Positions 11,972-24,601 of a DNA stretch of 64,000 nt are shown in pieces. Each line of letters opens with the position of its first letter. Within the stretch, counting starts at the first letter, position 1. Made by a program: the position numbers and the translations under genes. The notes below the pieces were generated by a model, which saw only the letters and a program-made list of their open reading frames with translations, was not told the DNA's origin and searched no databases. Source of the DNA: Marasmius tenuissimus (taxonomy: Eukaryota; Basidiomycota; Agaricomycetes; Agaricales; Marasmiaceae). Location: positions 4,898,001 to 4,962,000 of the forward strand of contig JAQOTA010000053.1 in NCBI GenBank assembly GCA_029532415.1, written 5' to 3'.

Positions 11972-12964
11972 GACTATTCAACGCGTCCGGCCTCAACCAC
12001 ACATACACACACCCTCATAACGATCCGGAACTCCTACTCACCGGTCGTACTTGTACATATAGCCATACACACGAGCTGGTTTTCTCGTCGAGGACATATG
12101 GACCCTCTACCACACTCCTTCAGCCCTTTCTCCTCTCGATTTTTCTCCCTCTGCTGGGTTTTATATTCCGTCGGTCCCTGCGTATCTAGTAGCACCCCGT
12201 ATCGATCTTTCGTAATGTTTAATTGGTTGTCCCTTTGCTTCTTGTCGCACTTCCGTTACCTCTACCCAAACATAGCAGCTAGTTTATAGTACTTTCGCTG
12301 TCGTGACGGACTTTTCTACATACTACTGTATCATAAACTTTCGCATACTTACCTTCCATAGAGAACGTCTCTCCCCCGCCCCCCGAGTCCCTGACAGACA
12401 ACTTTACTTCTTTTGGTATTATATTGTATACTGAACCTACTTGCATACTTACGTTCATAACTTGTGGAATATCCGACAATTCGCCTGTACAGATCTATGG
12501 GTGGCTGCGGGGGAAGGGCAAGGGCAAGGGGAGAGGGACAAGAAACACTGATACGAAATCTGACGGAAACATAGTGTGAGAAGATCTAGGGTACCTGTAG
12601 GCTGTGGGCTCCTTCCCATCTTTAATCGTTTATCAGGTTAGGCGGAGGAGCTTTGGGCGCTGAGGAGGTGAGTGGTGTTAATATAAACTCCAAACTACTT
12701 ACACAACTGCACCCAGTCTTGGGATTCTGGACGCGTCTTGGCTCTTGAATCTGCACTTCGTAACCTATTCCAGGTATTCCCAGTGTCGCGCCACAATCTG
12801 AAACATTCGTGATGAGGGGGAACTGACAATAGAGTGGTGTTGGTTCCTATCCTAGTAAGTACTGTACATGAGCTGTTGTTCTCGTCAAGCTGGCTGGAGG
12901 CTATTAATCTACAGGGCGTGTGCGCGTATCAAAAGGACTATATCTAGGTATAACCACAAGCGAA
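11972..12964. other. Convergent intergenic region with a G-rich element
   Basis: About 1 kb between the converging coiled-coil and RING genes. It is probably 3' UTR on both sides. No coding sequence is supported; the only distinct element is the G-run cluster at 12509-12537, listed separately. Confidence 0.45.
12509..12537 (+). other. Canonical G-quadruplex motif
   Basis: Five guanine tracts of 3-5 G separated by two- or three-base loops (AA, CAA, CAA, AGA). This satisfies the classical G3+N1-7 pattern with one tract to spare. It lies in the gene-free interval between converging transcription units. Confidence 0.6.
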
Positions 12965-14873
12965 TTAATCACTATCATCCGAATCGTCGTAGTTGAATAA
13001 GTGTCGCAGGCGGGCGGGAGGACCGGGAAGTGAGCCATCGTCTTCAGATTCGGATTCGGAGTCTAAGTTCATGTTGGCTGGACCTCGGGTCTGCTGACGG
13101 TAACGATATGTAAACTCGATCTCTTCGTCCGTCGAACCGTCAGAAGAGTCATCCTCTGAATCTGATTCAACTGGTCTACGTTGATGCCTGGCCACAGGTC
13201 GATGGTGGGTGTCCTCTTCGTCAGAGCTTGACATATTCTCGTCCGATGTAAGTTCGATGACTTCGGTTGGTTCCATGCGCTCTCCTGAGCGACGACGGGG
13301 GTCTGGGTGTTCTTCGTCAGATTCCATCAGGACCACACTGCCGTCGTCGATGAAACTCCCTTCATAGTCTTCTTCCTCCTCCCCGCCTTGGTCACCCGGA
13401 AGCTCCTGCACGTCAATATCACCATGAGGGTGGAATCGCCGACGGACTCGACGGTGGTCATCATCTTCCTCGTCACTCTCAGACTCCGAGTCACCGGTAA
13501 GCGCTGCGTGGTTCCCCCACATCCCCATGAGGTCCTCGAAATATCTAGAGCCATCGGCGTCGTCCCAAAACGCGTCGGTGTCTGCGCGTTGAGCTTCTAA
13601 TTGAGCGTGGCCATCATAAGCGCGATTGCACCCAGAACATATCCCATCCTCGATCTCGTGCATGCAGTCCAAGCAACGGTATATTCCACCGTCTTCTGCG
13701 TCGTACATTCCGGTCTCTTCGACGGGTAGATCGGTCACGGGTCTTTCTTCACCGTATATGGTGTCGAGGAATTTAGGAGAAGATCGAAAGATGTTGTGCC
13801 AGGGATCTTTGTTCTCGTTCGCGGCAGAGGTCTGGGGTTGAGGTTGTTCGGGAGGAATGTTGGTAAGAAGGCCACTCTGTACAAGGGTTGCGACGATGTT
13901 CTTGATCGCCCAGACTTCGACGGGGCGTTCTCGGACGACTGCGCGACAGTGGGGGCAGGTCTTTTTCCTGTAGTAGAAAGTATGAGGACGGTGGCCTGCT
14001 GGTGCACCGTCGTGGGGTGGTATAGATGTGAACCAGTTCACGAGGCAACTGTGGCAGGCGGTGTGACCGCATGGTGCGAGAGCGTAGGGTTTGTAGAGGA
14101 GGTCGAGGCAGATTTGGCAGGTAATGGATTGCTGGACTTGACCCAACGCTTTTTCGTGTTGCTGTACGAGCTGTACGATGAAGTTAATACAGCTCTCGAG
14201 GGCAGATAATGAGTCAACACGCACCGATGACTTGACTTCGATTTCGTTGTTTAGCTTTTCTACGTTGACATTCGTTTGGAGAGGTGTCGCTTGCATTTCC
14301 TTCGGGGTGGGTTGTTCGTTGGAAATTTCGGTCGACTGAGATATGAATATCAGTACTGTCACTGACATAGAAAGAACATTAAGCACTTACTATTGGGTTC
14401 GGTCCAGTAAAATCTTGTTGGGTGGCATCTGTTTCTGTTTCGACCGTAATCGAACGTGTCGTCCTCAAAGTGCTACTCGGAGGGGCGCTCATGGGACGAT
14501 TCTCTGATGCCCCTACTATCGACATCTTCCTCTTTTTCTTCTTTCTCTTCTTCTTGTCCTTCACGGACTTTGCGGATGACTCTGGCTTCAACCGCTTGGC
14601 ATTGCGCACTGAAGGCTCACCACGGTCATCAGATGCCTGACGTTTCCGAGAGTTGTTGGGTCCTAGAACCGCTGTACTGGGGCCAGCAATGGGCTCTGTC
14701 GGTGTCGACATTGACAATGGTGGTGACAACGAAAGAGCGCGTAGAGGCTGTGACAGTGTGTGACTCAAGTCTGTGACGAGGATGCTGCCACGCAAACAAG
14801 CGCCAACAACGCGCGCACGGTCCATTGACGGAGCGGTTGCCGGTGCCGCCATCGGTTGGTTCTGTACCGTCAT
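12965..14873 (-). CDS. RING-finger protein, probable E3 ubiquitin ligase
   Basis: Two exons, 14873-14391 and 14335-12965, join in frame (GPNPI then STEISNEQ) across a 55-nt intron. The C3HC4 RING is clear: CQICLDLLYKPYALAPCGHT, then ACHSC, and CPHC after a Tyr-rich loop. The loop between the third and fourth metal pairs is longer than usual (about 35 residues). A short coiled coil precedes the RING (CINFIVQLVQQHEKALGQVQ), and two CxxC pairs follow it (YRCLDCMHEIEDGICSGC), a layout resembling the Dma/CHFR-like group without an FHA domain. The last 200 residues are strongly acidic, with SDEEDDD-type runs. The N-terminal part has a Lys-rich block (KKRKKKKRK) that could be a nuclear localisation signal. 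The start could be 14873 or the ATG at 14711 (MSTPTEPIAG). Confidence 0.82.
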
Positions 14874-15185
14874 CTGTTCACCGCGTTCCCATACGCCCTT
14901 ATGCTACACCTTTCTCCGCTCTTTGTATTCGCATTCTAATACCGCCTTTGACGATTTTCTCTTGTAATTGTAAGTTCATCGTTCCTGACTTGTATCTGTG
15001 CAAGCCCAGCTGATGATTCCACAGGTCGTGACGAATTCCAACACACATCACCGCCGCAAGTGGCTTCCTGTCAAGTGGACAGGAACTAATTCATCCGCAC
15101 TGGAACAACAAAATTCGGATATTTTCGGTCATCTTCATTGAGTTTGTATTGAATTCTGGCCATTCGGATCAGTCCATACATCACC
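14874..15185. promoter_or_regulatory. Divergent promoter region, RING gene / transporter gene
   Basis: 312 bp separate the start codons of the minus-strand RING gene and the plus-strand transporter, so both promoters must lie here (or partly within the 5' part of the RING frame if its start is 14711). No TATA box was obvious. Confidence 0.5.
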
Positions 15186-16786
15186 ATGTCGAGCTTTTTT
15201 CGCAGGGAACTGCTTCCTAAAAGTCCATCATGGCGTTATCAACTCACCACTGAGCGCGCCTGTGAATTTTCCTCCAACTCATCTTTGTCCCTTTCCCCCA
15301 TGCAAACTCTGGTCGTCACCCAACCTCCGTCCCTCTTTCATAAAGACGAGCCAATGCGTGGCACACCGACAGGCCGTATATCCTTGAACCAGACTCGCGG
15401 AGCATTGGAGAGCTACAGCGGAAAGCGGGGGGCGAACTCACTGCGTTTGTCGCCGTTTCACGACAATCATGCCTACCACAGAGATCCTTTTCATTCTCCC
15501 GGTGCTGAAGTAGCTGCGCTCAGGCATGATGATCAGGTGTCCCCTCTTCCTTCCCCAAACTCAATCGCGCAGCCAAGACCTTCATCATTATCAACGACAC
15601 CACATAAGTCTTGGTATCGCGGTGTAAATGGATCCAGGGCTTACTGGCTGGTCCTCTACTTCTGCTTCAATCTCGGCCTCACGCTGTACAACAAAGGAGT
15701 CCTGGTTCACTTCCCCTTCCCATATACACTCACCGCCGTCCATGCCCTCTTTGGGAGTCTCGGGAGCTCTCTATTAGCGCGGGCTGGTGTCTTTGTTCCC
15801 GCGAAGCTCAATCCAACCCAGAGAATGGTGGTCACCGCGTTCAGTGTCCTATACGCTGTGAACATTGTGGTTAGCAACGTATCTTTGCAACTCGTCACCG
15901 TTCCTGTGAGTTACCATCTGACACAATCAATTGTGTACCGCTGATGACCCCGGTGCAGTTTCATCAAGTGGTCCGCGCGATAACTCCCGTATTCACCATT
16001 ATATTATCGTCGTTGCTCCTTGGGACAACAAGTACCCGTGCTCGAGTTGTCTCCCTTGTTCCTGTGGTTGCTGGAGTGGGATTAGCGTACGTCCGCACTT
16101 TATCGTATTTCGGTGTCTTTGTTCTGATATATTTCCCCCCAGCACCTACGGTGACTACTACTTCACACGATGGGGTTTCGTCCTAACGCTATCCGGGGCA
16201 ATCCTTGCCGCTCTCAAAACTATCCTTACGAACGTCCTACAATCGCGTCCTTCCGGTGAATCCAAGTCACCACTCTCCGAAAAGTTCGATCTCAGTACCA
16301 GATCGCCTGCACTTCCCCAACTCAATGCTCTCGCGTTCTTGCATCTGCTCTCACCGCTCGCTTTCTTACAATGCATGTTGTTCGCACAACTATCGGGAGA
16401 ACTTGGTCGGGTGCGGCACTATGCAGCGACCGAGATGTCGTCGACCAAGCTTTTGGCGGTCATGTTCAACGGGTGCATCGCGTTCGGACTGAATGTCGTC
16501 AGTTTCAGTGCCAATAAACGGGTTGGAGCGCTAAGCATGACTGTTGCGGGTACGTGACGCCACTATGGAGAAGAGAGTTTGACATGTTGACTGATTCCTT
16601 TCCCCCCATGTAGCAAACGTCAAGCAAGTTCTGACAATCCTGCTCGCTGTCCTCATATTCGATCTCACGATCACTCAAATGAATATGATAGGCATAACTC
16701 TCACCCTTGTCGGTGGAGCGTGGTACGCCCGTGTTGAATTCACGGAGAAACGGCACAAGATGTTGCGAAGGCTTCGGGTGATCTGA
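15186..16786 (+). CDS. Triose-phosphate/nucleotide-sugar type transporter (TPT, DMT superfamily)
   Basis: Membrane transporter of the drug/metabolite superfamily, expected in the Golgi or ER membrane. A long hydrophilic N-terminal extension (about 140 residues) precedes the helices. These read, with introns removed, as AYWLVLYFCFNLGLTLYNKG, YTLTAVHALFGSLGSSLLA, VVTAFSVLYAVNIVVSNVSL, then FHQVVRAITPVFTIILSSLL, VSLVPVVAGVGLA, WGFVLTLSGAILAALKTILT, LAFLHLLSPLAFLQCMLFAQ, AVMFNGCIAFGLNVVSFSAN, and finally NVKQVLTILLAVLIFDLTIT with MIGITLTLVGGAWYARVE. The NKG motif in helix 1, the LKTILTN motif and the C-terminal NVKQ..T/GGAWYA pattern are characteristic of the TPT family. Introns lie around 15907-15958, 16090-16142 and 16550-16614. 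The stop is at 16784-16786. The substrate is not predictable. Confidence 0.88.
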
Positions 16787-18295
16787 AAAGTGTGCTACTA
16801 CCACAACAGGGCCTTGTGGAAATGGGACAAACCCACTCATAGAATTGTAACCTCTTCTTTCTCCTTTGGGCTCCTGAGGATTGTGTACCAACAAACGAGA
16901 ACATTCTACCCTGTACCGATACGTTTCAATTTTCCCCTCCATCGTCGTTCTCTATTTATCGTTTCTCGGATTTGTCTTGGGGAATTGTCTTTGCTTTGTC
17001 CAACAACTCGGCTATGTTGATCTTATCCATTCTTCCTCTCAAATCCGTCCCCCGCCTGCATACTACATATCCGACACACGCAATACGCAATCACCTTGTC
17101 GCCACACACACCCTCACACATTGATACCGCGTTTATCATTGTCGATGTTATCACACACGGGAAGACCTCCCCCCTGACCCTTTTTTCCTGTCATTACCCG
17201 CTTTCGGACACTGGGAACACACACAGCTGGCTTTCTCGTTCCTGTACCACATTGCTACATCGCTACATCGTCATGTTTACATTCCTTTCTACCCTCCCGC
17301 TCTCTACTAGCACGCTCTCTTTTGTGGATATTGTGGACCTCTGGATATACATTACATTACAGAACCCCGATGCGGCGTCTCGTACATACTGTCGCATTTA
17401 TGCATATACGTAGTACTCAAATAACCGTCATCGTCTATCGCGATTTTCGCAGATAATAGAACAAAGAACCCCAGAAAAAAGAACAAACAGCTTTCTCTCG
17501 GGAATTCCGTCAATTTTCCGACGTGTATGTTGAATTTCCCGAACCTCGTTTCGCCCCCTTGGCTCAACCTCGTGTAGACCGCCCCGCGATTCGGACTGGG
17601 CACATCGATTAAATCAATGCTTTAGGCGTGGAATTACCGTTAGTTTCATTCTCCGAGGCGTGGAGGTATTAGATCGAAGTCGAAGCACCTCCGGATGTAG
17701 GCATCCTGTGAGAGTATTACACCTTGCAAAAGGGTTATCACCTCAGGTTATTTCCAGTGCGACTTCGCGAACGTGTTTCATGAATACTTGGAACGATGAT
17801 ATGCGGAGAATACTCAAAATTGTCGGCGTATCCCCCAATCCCAAGTTTGGGGGTTCGGAGGTTGTTGACGCCAGCGATGATAAGCTCGACTGTTTTTGGA
17901 TAGAAACATCCACCCCTCTGACAACGGTTTACGCTCCGGTCGGGACTCGGTTGGTTTCTGCAGACAGGACAAGTGCGTAGAGTTTCGCGTCGTGCTGAAC
18001 GCCGATGTCGTGTCGTTGATGATGACGATGACCAAAGAGACGGTCTCGCCCCGAATAGCGGCTAGTAGTGGTAGCATTGAGCACTCCAAATGCTGAATTT
18101 GTGGCACCGAGTATCGGTTCAAAACGTTCGTCTCCGAAACGGCATGGTCTACGGTCCGGTCCAAAAGAGATAAATTGAATATACCACGTCTGACAATACA
18201 ATACTCGAAGAAAGGCAAAAAGAGAATCACAAAGGCTCTAACAGCTACTTCATGGTTCAGTGTCCACCAGCACCGGAGAGTCACCGACTACAAGA
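16787..18295. other. Convergent intergenic region, pyrimidine-rich
   Basis: About 1.5 kb between the stops of the converging transporter and coatomer genes. The first half is pyrimidine-rich with CA/CT-rich low-complexity patches (about 17090-17300). Frames at 17660-17980 and 17814-18284 have no recognisable motif and overlap each other on opposite strands. No gene is supported. Confidence 0.45.
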
Positions 18296-21253
18296 TTAAG
18301 AGGTCAGGCTAGAATCTCGTTTTGGGGACTGAAAGGACTGACTTGAAGATCCAGAGTTTTCTCTGGCCATCGCACCTTCTAGGCCCTCACTGAATAACTC
18401 GGGATGTTTTTCAGGGTGTGCAATGCTTGCGGCAACCTTTGACCGCCCTTTAGTATTCAGGTCAGACTGCCATGCATCTACAGCCTTCGGTATTTGACTG
18501 GAGGCGGGAGGTCAGTACGAAGGCTACACGGTAACATCCAGGACAACCGAACGAACCTCGGAGCATATGTCCGTGCAAATAGTGCCGCCTCAGGTGCTCT
18601 CTGAGTCTTGACGAGAAGGTCGACACATGATGCTGCGTCGCCAAGTTGGAAGTGTGTTGCGAACGCAAGATTATTTTTGCCGCCTTCCTCTACAACAATG
18701 AACGGGAGAATCAGTGAACACCTGAACGTTTGATAGGAGATTTTCACATACCCGCCTTCCTCGCTAACTGTGCGAGTCCATCCCTATCACCGATCGACAA
18801 GAGTAGAAGCATCAACGAACTGAGATCCCCGGCCTTCTCAAAGGACGTTCTAGCCAGATCAAACCTCCAGACAGTCAGCGCACGGTCGCCCAATGCTTTC
18901 CACTTCATCTCCGCCTCTAACTCTGGCACCGTCTTAACAATCTCTAATGCGGCGTCCAGGTCGTCTAACTGAAGAGAAAGGTCGAATTTGTGATCGGGGT
19001 CTGTTGTTATTTCGAGAGCCAATTCCTTCAGGTCTAGATAAGAAGAGGTCAGCGTGACTTATTCAAACCCGTCACAGATCAAGGAGTATTACCTCTGCCT
19101 TCCAAGAACCTGGCGACCTTGTTGAGCTGGTCCTTGGGAAGCGTCGGTAGGATCTCTGCCGCTGCATCCATATCGCCTCGCATGACTGCGGTCTGGTACT
19201 CGACGACGTTGAGCGACAGAGAATATCCGTAGACATTCATGTCCTTGTCGGCGAGGTAGACGCGGTTATGAGCGGGGATGTAACCTAACAGGTATAAGGT
19301 TCTACGAAGCAACTTAGAGACGCTCGAGTTGAAGAGAAAACGATCTGAACTCACGTATCAAATGGACTGATGGTATACGACTCATTGCCAATGAAGTACG
19401 ACAGTCGCTTGTTGCCAGTGGTGTAGATGAAGCAGTCTCCGATCCACTTGGCCGTTTTTACGCTGGAGAAAACTCTGTGAGCTAATCAGCTTTGACTACA
19501 AGAATCGTCCGTACCTCTCCTGAACATCGGCAACGACGTCGAAGGCTTCCTCAACACCTTCATCCGTCACCTCAATTCCGTCAGCCAGTTTGACATCGTA
19601 CGCATCTCGATCGAATCGCAGGATATAGAATGAATCATCTGAAGCGATAGCAACGAGGGTTCCAGAGCCAGACCAATATACCTGGAACGGCGTCGCGGTT
19701 AGTGGACTGTCAAAAGTAATGAGAGTGCCTTTACACACGTTCTTAGCATCGACATCAATCCGTCGAACAATTTCTCCTGTTTCCCAGTCCCAGAACATGA
19801 CGAACCCGTTCCCTCTCGCGCCCAACAGAGGACCTCCGAAAAGGGCTTCGAGGCTGAAGTTGCCAGAACCCTTCATGCCGACACCTCCGCGCTCCTTGAA
19901 GTTCTTGTATACCTTGAGCTTGAGTTTATTTTCCAGTACCGCGTAGGTATTGGAATCCGGCGCCCAAGCAAACGAGATACCGTTCCCGAAGCTCTTGTTT
20001 CTCCAAGCAAGAGCGGTGTAGGTGATATACTCCCCATCGCCAACGACAGTGACGAAACGTCCATTAGACGAGTGAATGATCGATGAAGCGAAGACTTCGG
20101 TCGACCCGATTTCCTTCGTAGGGACGGGAAGGCGAGCACCGTCTGAGGATGATTCGTCGAATTGGACAGTCTGGAGGTTCCCAGAGAGCACCTGGTGATT
20201 CCGTGTGTAGATGAGTTTGCCAGAAGGGTCCATGCTGAAAGTCGGCTCATCCCTGCCAAGCTTGATCACGACGACACCCTCATCGTATCCCAAAGCGATC
20301 TCGTTCGCGTCCTTCCGCAGCGCGATACACCATGCTCTCTCTAGAGCGTAGCTGAGAGTGTTCTCGATGCGGTAGCTCCCTGCGTTCCATATCTTCACTG
20401 TGCCATCTTCACTACCACTGATGATGATCGGGAGGTTTGGGTGGAATACAGCAAACGAAACGTTGTTGGTATGGCCCTCCATTGTTTGAACGCATGATTT
20501 GCTGAGGTAGTCCCATACTTTGACCGTCTTGTCATCGCCACAAGTGACAACGTATGGTTTGTCGGCGCCAGTGTAGAATTCGACGTAATTGACACCCTTT
20601 TCGTGAGCGTCCATGGTGAAGTTTGCGTTGGGGGAGCCTAACGACCACATCTTCACTGTACGGTCGAGGCAAGCAGAGGCGAAAGTGTTGGAATCTTTGG
20701 GGTTGAAGGAAAGGTTCATGATATAGTGGGTGTGGCCTTCGTATGTCTACGAACAAGAACTGAGAGCTCAATGAAACGTTTCATCGAGAACGAATGACGC
20801 ACTTGGATGTTCTTCCAGCCCTTATCCCAATCCCAAGCCTTGATAGTCATATCATCACTTCCCGTGAGCACGATACTCGCAGTCGGATGAACAGTCAAAC
20901 ATCGAATATAATCCGGATGAGCCTCGAATGCGGCCACTTTTTCATGTGTGTTGTAGTTGAAGACCCTGAGCTGGAAGTCGTCGGACCCAGCGACGAACCA
21001 GTTCTTGCGTGCGATGAATTTGATACATCGGACAGGGACTTCTGCGACTTCGAATGTCTTCACAAGTGCCCCGGTTTCGTGGTTGTAGATATTGACAGCG
21101 CCATTATAGAGACCTGTTATGATCCATGGTTCTGTGGGATGGAAATCGACGCCCTTGACGCGATCTGAGCGATTGAACAGTTTTCGCTATTGGGAGGTTA
21201 ATGTATGCATGGAAAGTCAATTTCTGAAAACGCACGTTGACTTCAAACAGCAT
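18296..21253 (-). CDS. SEC27: Coatomer subunit beta' (COPI)
   Basis: The beta' subunit of the COPI vesicle coat, acting in Golgi-to-ER retrograde transport; with alpha-COP it forms the outer-cage-like subcomplex and binds dilysine cargo signals. The start is at 21253: a tiny first exon reads MLFEVN, spliced to [22 protein letters not shown]40 repeats follow, for example [50 protein letters not shown] and [16 protein letters not shown]. The second beta-propeller and alpha-solenoid come next ([66 protein letters not shown]). The C-terminal exon ends [16 protein letters not shown] plus a Ser-rich tail, with the stop at 18296-18298. About eight introns interrupt the gene. It appears full-length and intact. 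Confidence 0.95.
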
Positions 21254-21570
21254 GTTCCTCAACTATCCTTTCGTGAATGCCTATCCCAGTCGTATTTACG
21301 TCCCAAATGAATGATACAAGCTGTCGAGCTTTCCGTGTCGTGGACGTCGTGGCAGCTTTTCGCGATGCTTAGTCAGCAGGCAGAGAGGGAGAGATGTAAG
21401 CGCTCATTTGGCGCTTGCATAAGACCCAGGGGGAAGGTGGTACAGGTTCATTGTATGGACAGGTATCGCAGATTGGTTTTTTCAAATTAAGAGACACAGC
21501 AAGTACTATACAACAATACGAATCGCCAGAAAGGACAGAGTTCAACGACACAAGAATATCAGGACCCATA
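21254..21570. promoter_or_regulatory. Intergenic spacer: CWC22 3' end / coatomer promoter
   Basis: About 317 bp between the stop of CWC22 and the start of the coatomer gene, both on the minus strand. It must contain the CWC22 terminator and the coatomer promoter. No distinct motif was recognised. Confidence 0.4.
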
Positions 21571-24391
21571 TCACCTCCTCCTCTCGTATCCTCCATCTCG
21601 CTCACGCCTATCTCCATACCTATCCCGATCCCTAAAAGCACGTTCCCTCGAATCATCTCTTATACGGCTCCTGTCGTCCCTCTTATCAGCAAACTCGTCT
21701 CTCATCCTTCTCGGTGGCGACCTCGATCGTGAAGGTGACATTGACCTATCCCTGCGGCCCCCATAACGTGGAGGAGGCTCATCCCTGCCTCTTCCACCGT
21801 ATCGCTCCCGAGGGGGAGGTGAAACCGACCGGGAAGATGACCTTCCACGACCGTTCGGCCTATGAGGGGGAAGATCACGGTCCCTTGGTCCTCTCCTCGA
21901 GTCAATGTCCATTTTCTTATCCCGCGAGTCAACCGAATGCCTCGCCCGCGGAGGAGTCTCATCGCGTCGACGACGTGGCGGAGGGGATCGCGAAAAGCTG
22001 CGGCCACGATTCGGGGGTGTGGTCGAGTCGGCTGTGTCTCGAGAAGACGGTCTTCGCCTGCGGATAGGTGGTGACGGCGTTCGCTTACGACGAGAGGTCC
22101 GACGTCGTGAATCATCAGAGGCGTCCGAGGAGTCAGAGTCGGAGGAAGAATCAGACGAGGTATCAGAGTCGGAGGAGTCGGAATCGGAGTCAGAAGACGA
22201 GGACTCTGCTTCCAACATGGCCCTGCGCTGTTCCATCATGAGCCGAGGAGCATTCTGTAAAAGGAATGTAATCAGTACGTGAACAAAGCACATATTTACA
22301 AATGCCTCTGACCTTGAGATATTCTCGCATCTCCTCTGTAACGGCACCAAGCCCAACACTGGTGAAGTAGTTGATAGAGAACCGTGTGTTTTTTGGCACA
22401 TCCGTAGGGAACATCCCTTCGCATGCCTTGTGAACCTCGGGATCCTTGAACCGCTCCGTCAAAGTCTTCAGACCCATGCTCTCCATCATCTCCTGCATCA
22501 TGATTTTGATGAAGATACGGCTACTCGAGGTCGTGTCGTCTTCGTTGACTTTGACGCACTCGAATACAACCCAGGAGATGGCATCTGTGGCAAGCATATG
22601 GCCGAAGAACCGAGCGATGTTGCGGAGACGGTTCGTTTCGTACCGATGGATAGTAGTGTAGTAATTCACGAATGCTTGCTCGAAGCAGTCGGTCCACACC
22701 CGATTCAGCTTACTGAAACGCTCGCCGATGAGGCCGTAGAACGTCGAATAGGACCGCACTTGAGAGCAACATTCGATGACCATATTCACGAGCTCGATCT
22801 ACAAAAAACAGTTAGCAAAGTGGTAAGGGTTGGATAAGTAAAACGTACTTCGTCACCCTCTGATAGCTGGATCTTCAGCAGCTTGTGAACAGCTTCCTCG
22901 TAGTTGAGCGCGTTCATGATCGTGAGGTAAATCGTGCGCCGGAGGTTGACAAGGTTCGTCTCTGTCTTATCTTCAATGCCCTCCTTGGCTTCGACTACTC
23001 GGGCAGAGGTCAGTCGAAATTAACCAGGAACGCACACACAAACGTACCTTCTTCCTCGTCCTCATCATCACTCGATTCTTCCTCCGACCCTGACTCCTCG
23101 TCTGAGTCTTCGCCCAAGATCTCTGCCTTTATCGACTTGTACTTCTCCTCGTTTTCCGTGTAGTTCGGGTCAAACTTGAAGATATCTGCAAGACGGAGAA
23201 CATCAGTCTCGCAGTCAAGAGCTGGTACAGAGAAACACGTACTCAATCCCTCCTGAACCTGAAGCTCTTCCTCCAACTGGATCTGGTGAGTGATCTGCTC
23301 ATCCTCCTCGACCAAGTCCAGACCCTCCGGCAGGATAGGGTTATCCTTATACTTGTCCTTACGAACTTGCATGAGAACCTCTATCATGTACTGGACACGA
23401 TGACTGATAGTGCCCTCATTGAGGACAGCACGGAATCGCTCGTACACCGTCGCGTTGGCCTTTGGAGAGTTCTCAGCCAAGAACGCTCCGACTTCCCTCA
23501 TGAACCCGACTGCGATTTCAATCGAATCATCGGTGGGTCGCTCAAGAAGGAGTACGAGAATTTGAAGGGCGATGATTTCGTGTGCTACTCCTTGGTTGAC
23601 AAGGTGGCCGATGAATGTTGTTGTGGAATGGCAGATGGTCTACAATAAAGATGAGCCTTTGACCGAACAACTTGTGGAGGATTGAGTACGGACCTTGTCA
23701 TTCCTCTTGAAAGCACGACGGAACTGACTGATGAGACGAGTCAACACCAGTTCACCCACCTGTGGAAGCTTAGAATTGATGATGGCGACCAGCGCGGCAA
23801 AAACCGGTGTAAAAGGCAAACTCGCAGCCTGCGCTTTCATGATACTCCTCGTGAACAACCCTCTACCGCGTATGAGATTTTCTGCGAATAACTCCGGAAC
23901 GACCTGCTTGATGTTCGTGATGTTGACCCTGTTGACGATACCCGTAATGGACTTCCTCAAAGCATCCCACGACAACCGTTGGTACTCCGGACTGGCCTTG
24001 TCATTCGCTGCTGCAGCTTGAAGTGCACGTAGGCGAGCTGGAGGCATGTAAACACCTCCAGAGCGAGATCCGACGAGCTTTGCAAACTCTGCTTTTGCGT
24101 CAAATTCCTTTTCCTTCTCTTTCTCTTCTTTAGGTTTCTCTATCTTGTCTAGCTCCATTGCTGCAACCCTCGCAGCCAGCTGACGTTCTCGTTCCGCTCT
24201 CCTAACTGGGTCTACATCGTCGACTCGTGTTCGAACTGGTGACCTGGATCTCCGTCGACTGGAAGGGGGCTCATCTGCAGGGCTTAGAGACCTAGAACGA
24301 TACTTGTGAATAGGAAAGCAATGTATTAAGACGTTGACACGTACCTCTTCCTTTTGTGCAAACTACTTCCTTCAGCGTTTGGGGAATCCAT
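21571..24391 (-). CDS. CWC22: Pre-mRNA-splicing factor CWC22
   Basis: Spliceosomal protein needed around catalytic activation; it also helps deposit the exon-junction complex in organisms that have one. Exon 1 starts at 24391 ([16 protein letters not shown]) and joins an Arg/Ser-rich stretch. The MIF4G domain covers [55 protein letters not shown] and [19 protein letters not shown]. An acidic segment ([19 protein letters not shown]) links to the MA3 domain ([20 protein letters not shown] and [12 protein letters not shown], then [20 protein letters not shown]). The C terminus is a long RS/RD-rich tail that ends YERRR. Domain order and length match the family. The gene lies head-to-head with the LACTB2-like gene (210 bp between starts). 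Confidence 0.95.
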
Positions 24392-24601
24392 GACTCTCTT
24401 CTGTGTTTTCGTGAGGCGAGGCCTGGAGAGTGATGTGACGAAACGTGACGAAACGAAGCACAAACGGCATTTGCCTGTGTTTGGGACTGGCCGGTAGTCC
24501 GGGATCAGACCAGTGCCGGTCCCCGGTCCGCTTATAAACCTCTTCCCAAACCTCCATTTCCTCTTGTCCTCGTCGCACATACCCCTCGAATTGTTCATAT
24601 A
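24392..24601. promoter_or_regulatory. Bidirectional promoter between CWC22 and the LACTB2-like gene
   Basis: 210 bp between two divergent start codons. It contains a perfect 10-bp tandem duplication (GTGACGAAAC twice, 24435-24454), so two TGACG half-sites lie 10 bp apart, i.e. on about the same helical face. TGACG is the core of CRE/ATF-type sites; that this pair is bound is inference. Confidence 0.5.

Noticed and set aside
17814..18284. 156-codon minus-strand frame downstream of the coatomer stop
   Set aside because: No recognisable family, overlaps frames on both strands, and lies in the expected 3' UTR of the coatomer gene.
19719..20771. Open frames opposite and alongside the coatomer WD40 exons
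   Set aside because: Explained as shadows of a strongly coding region with biased codon use.
21714..22282. Long plus-strand frames opposite the CWC22 tail
   Set aside because: These arise from the repetitive RS/RD and acidic-Ser codons on the other strand.
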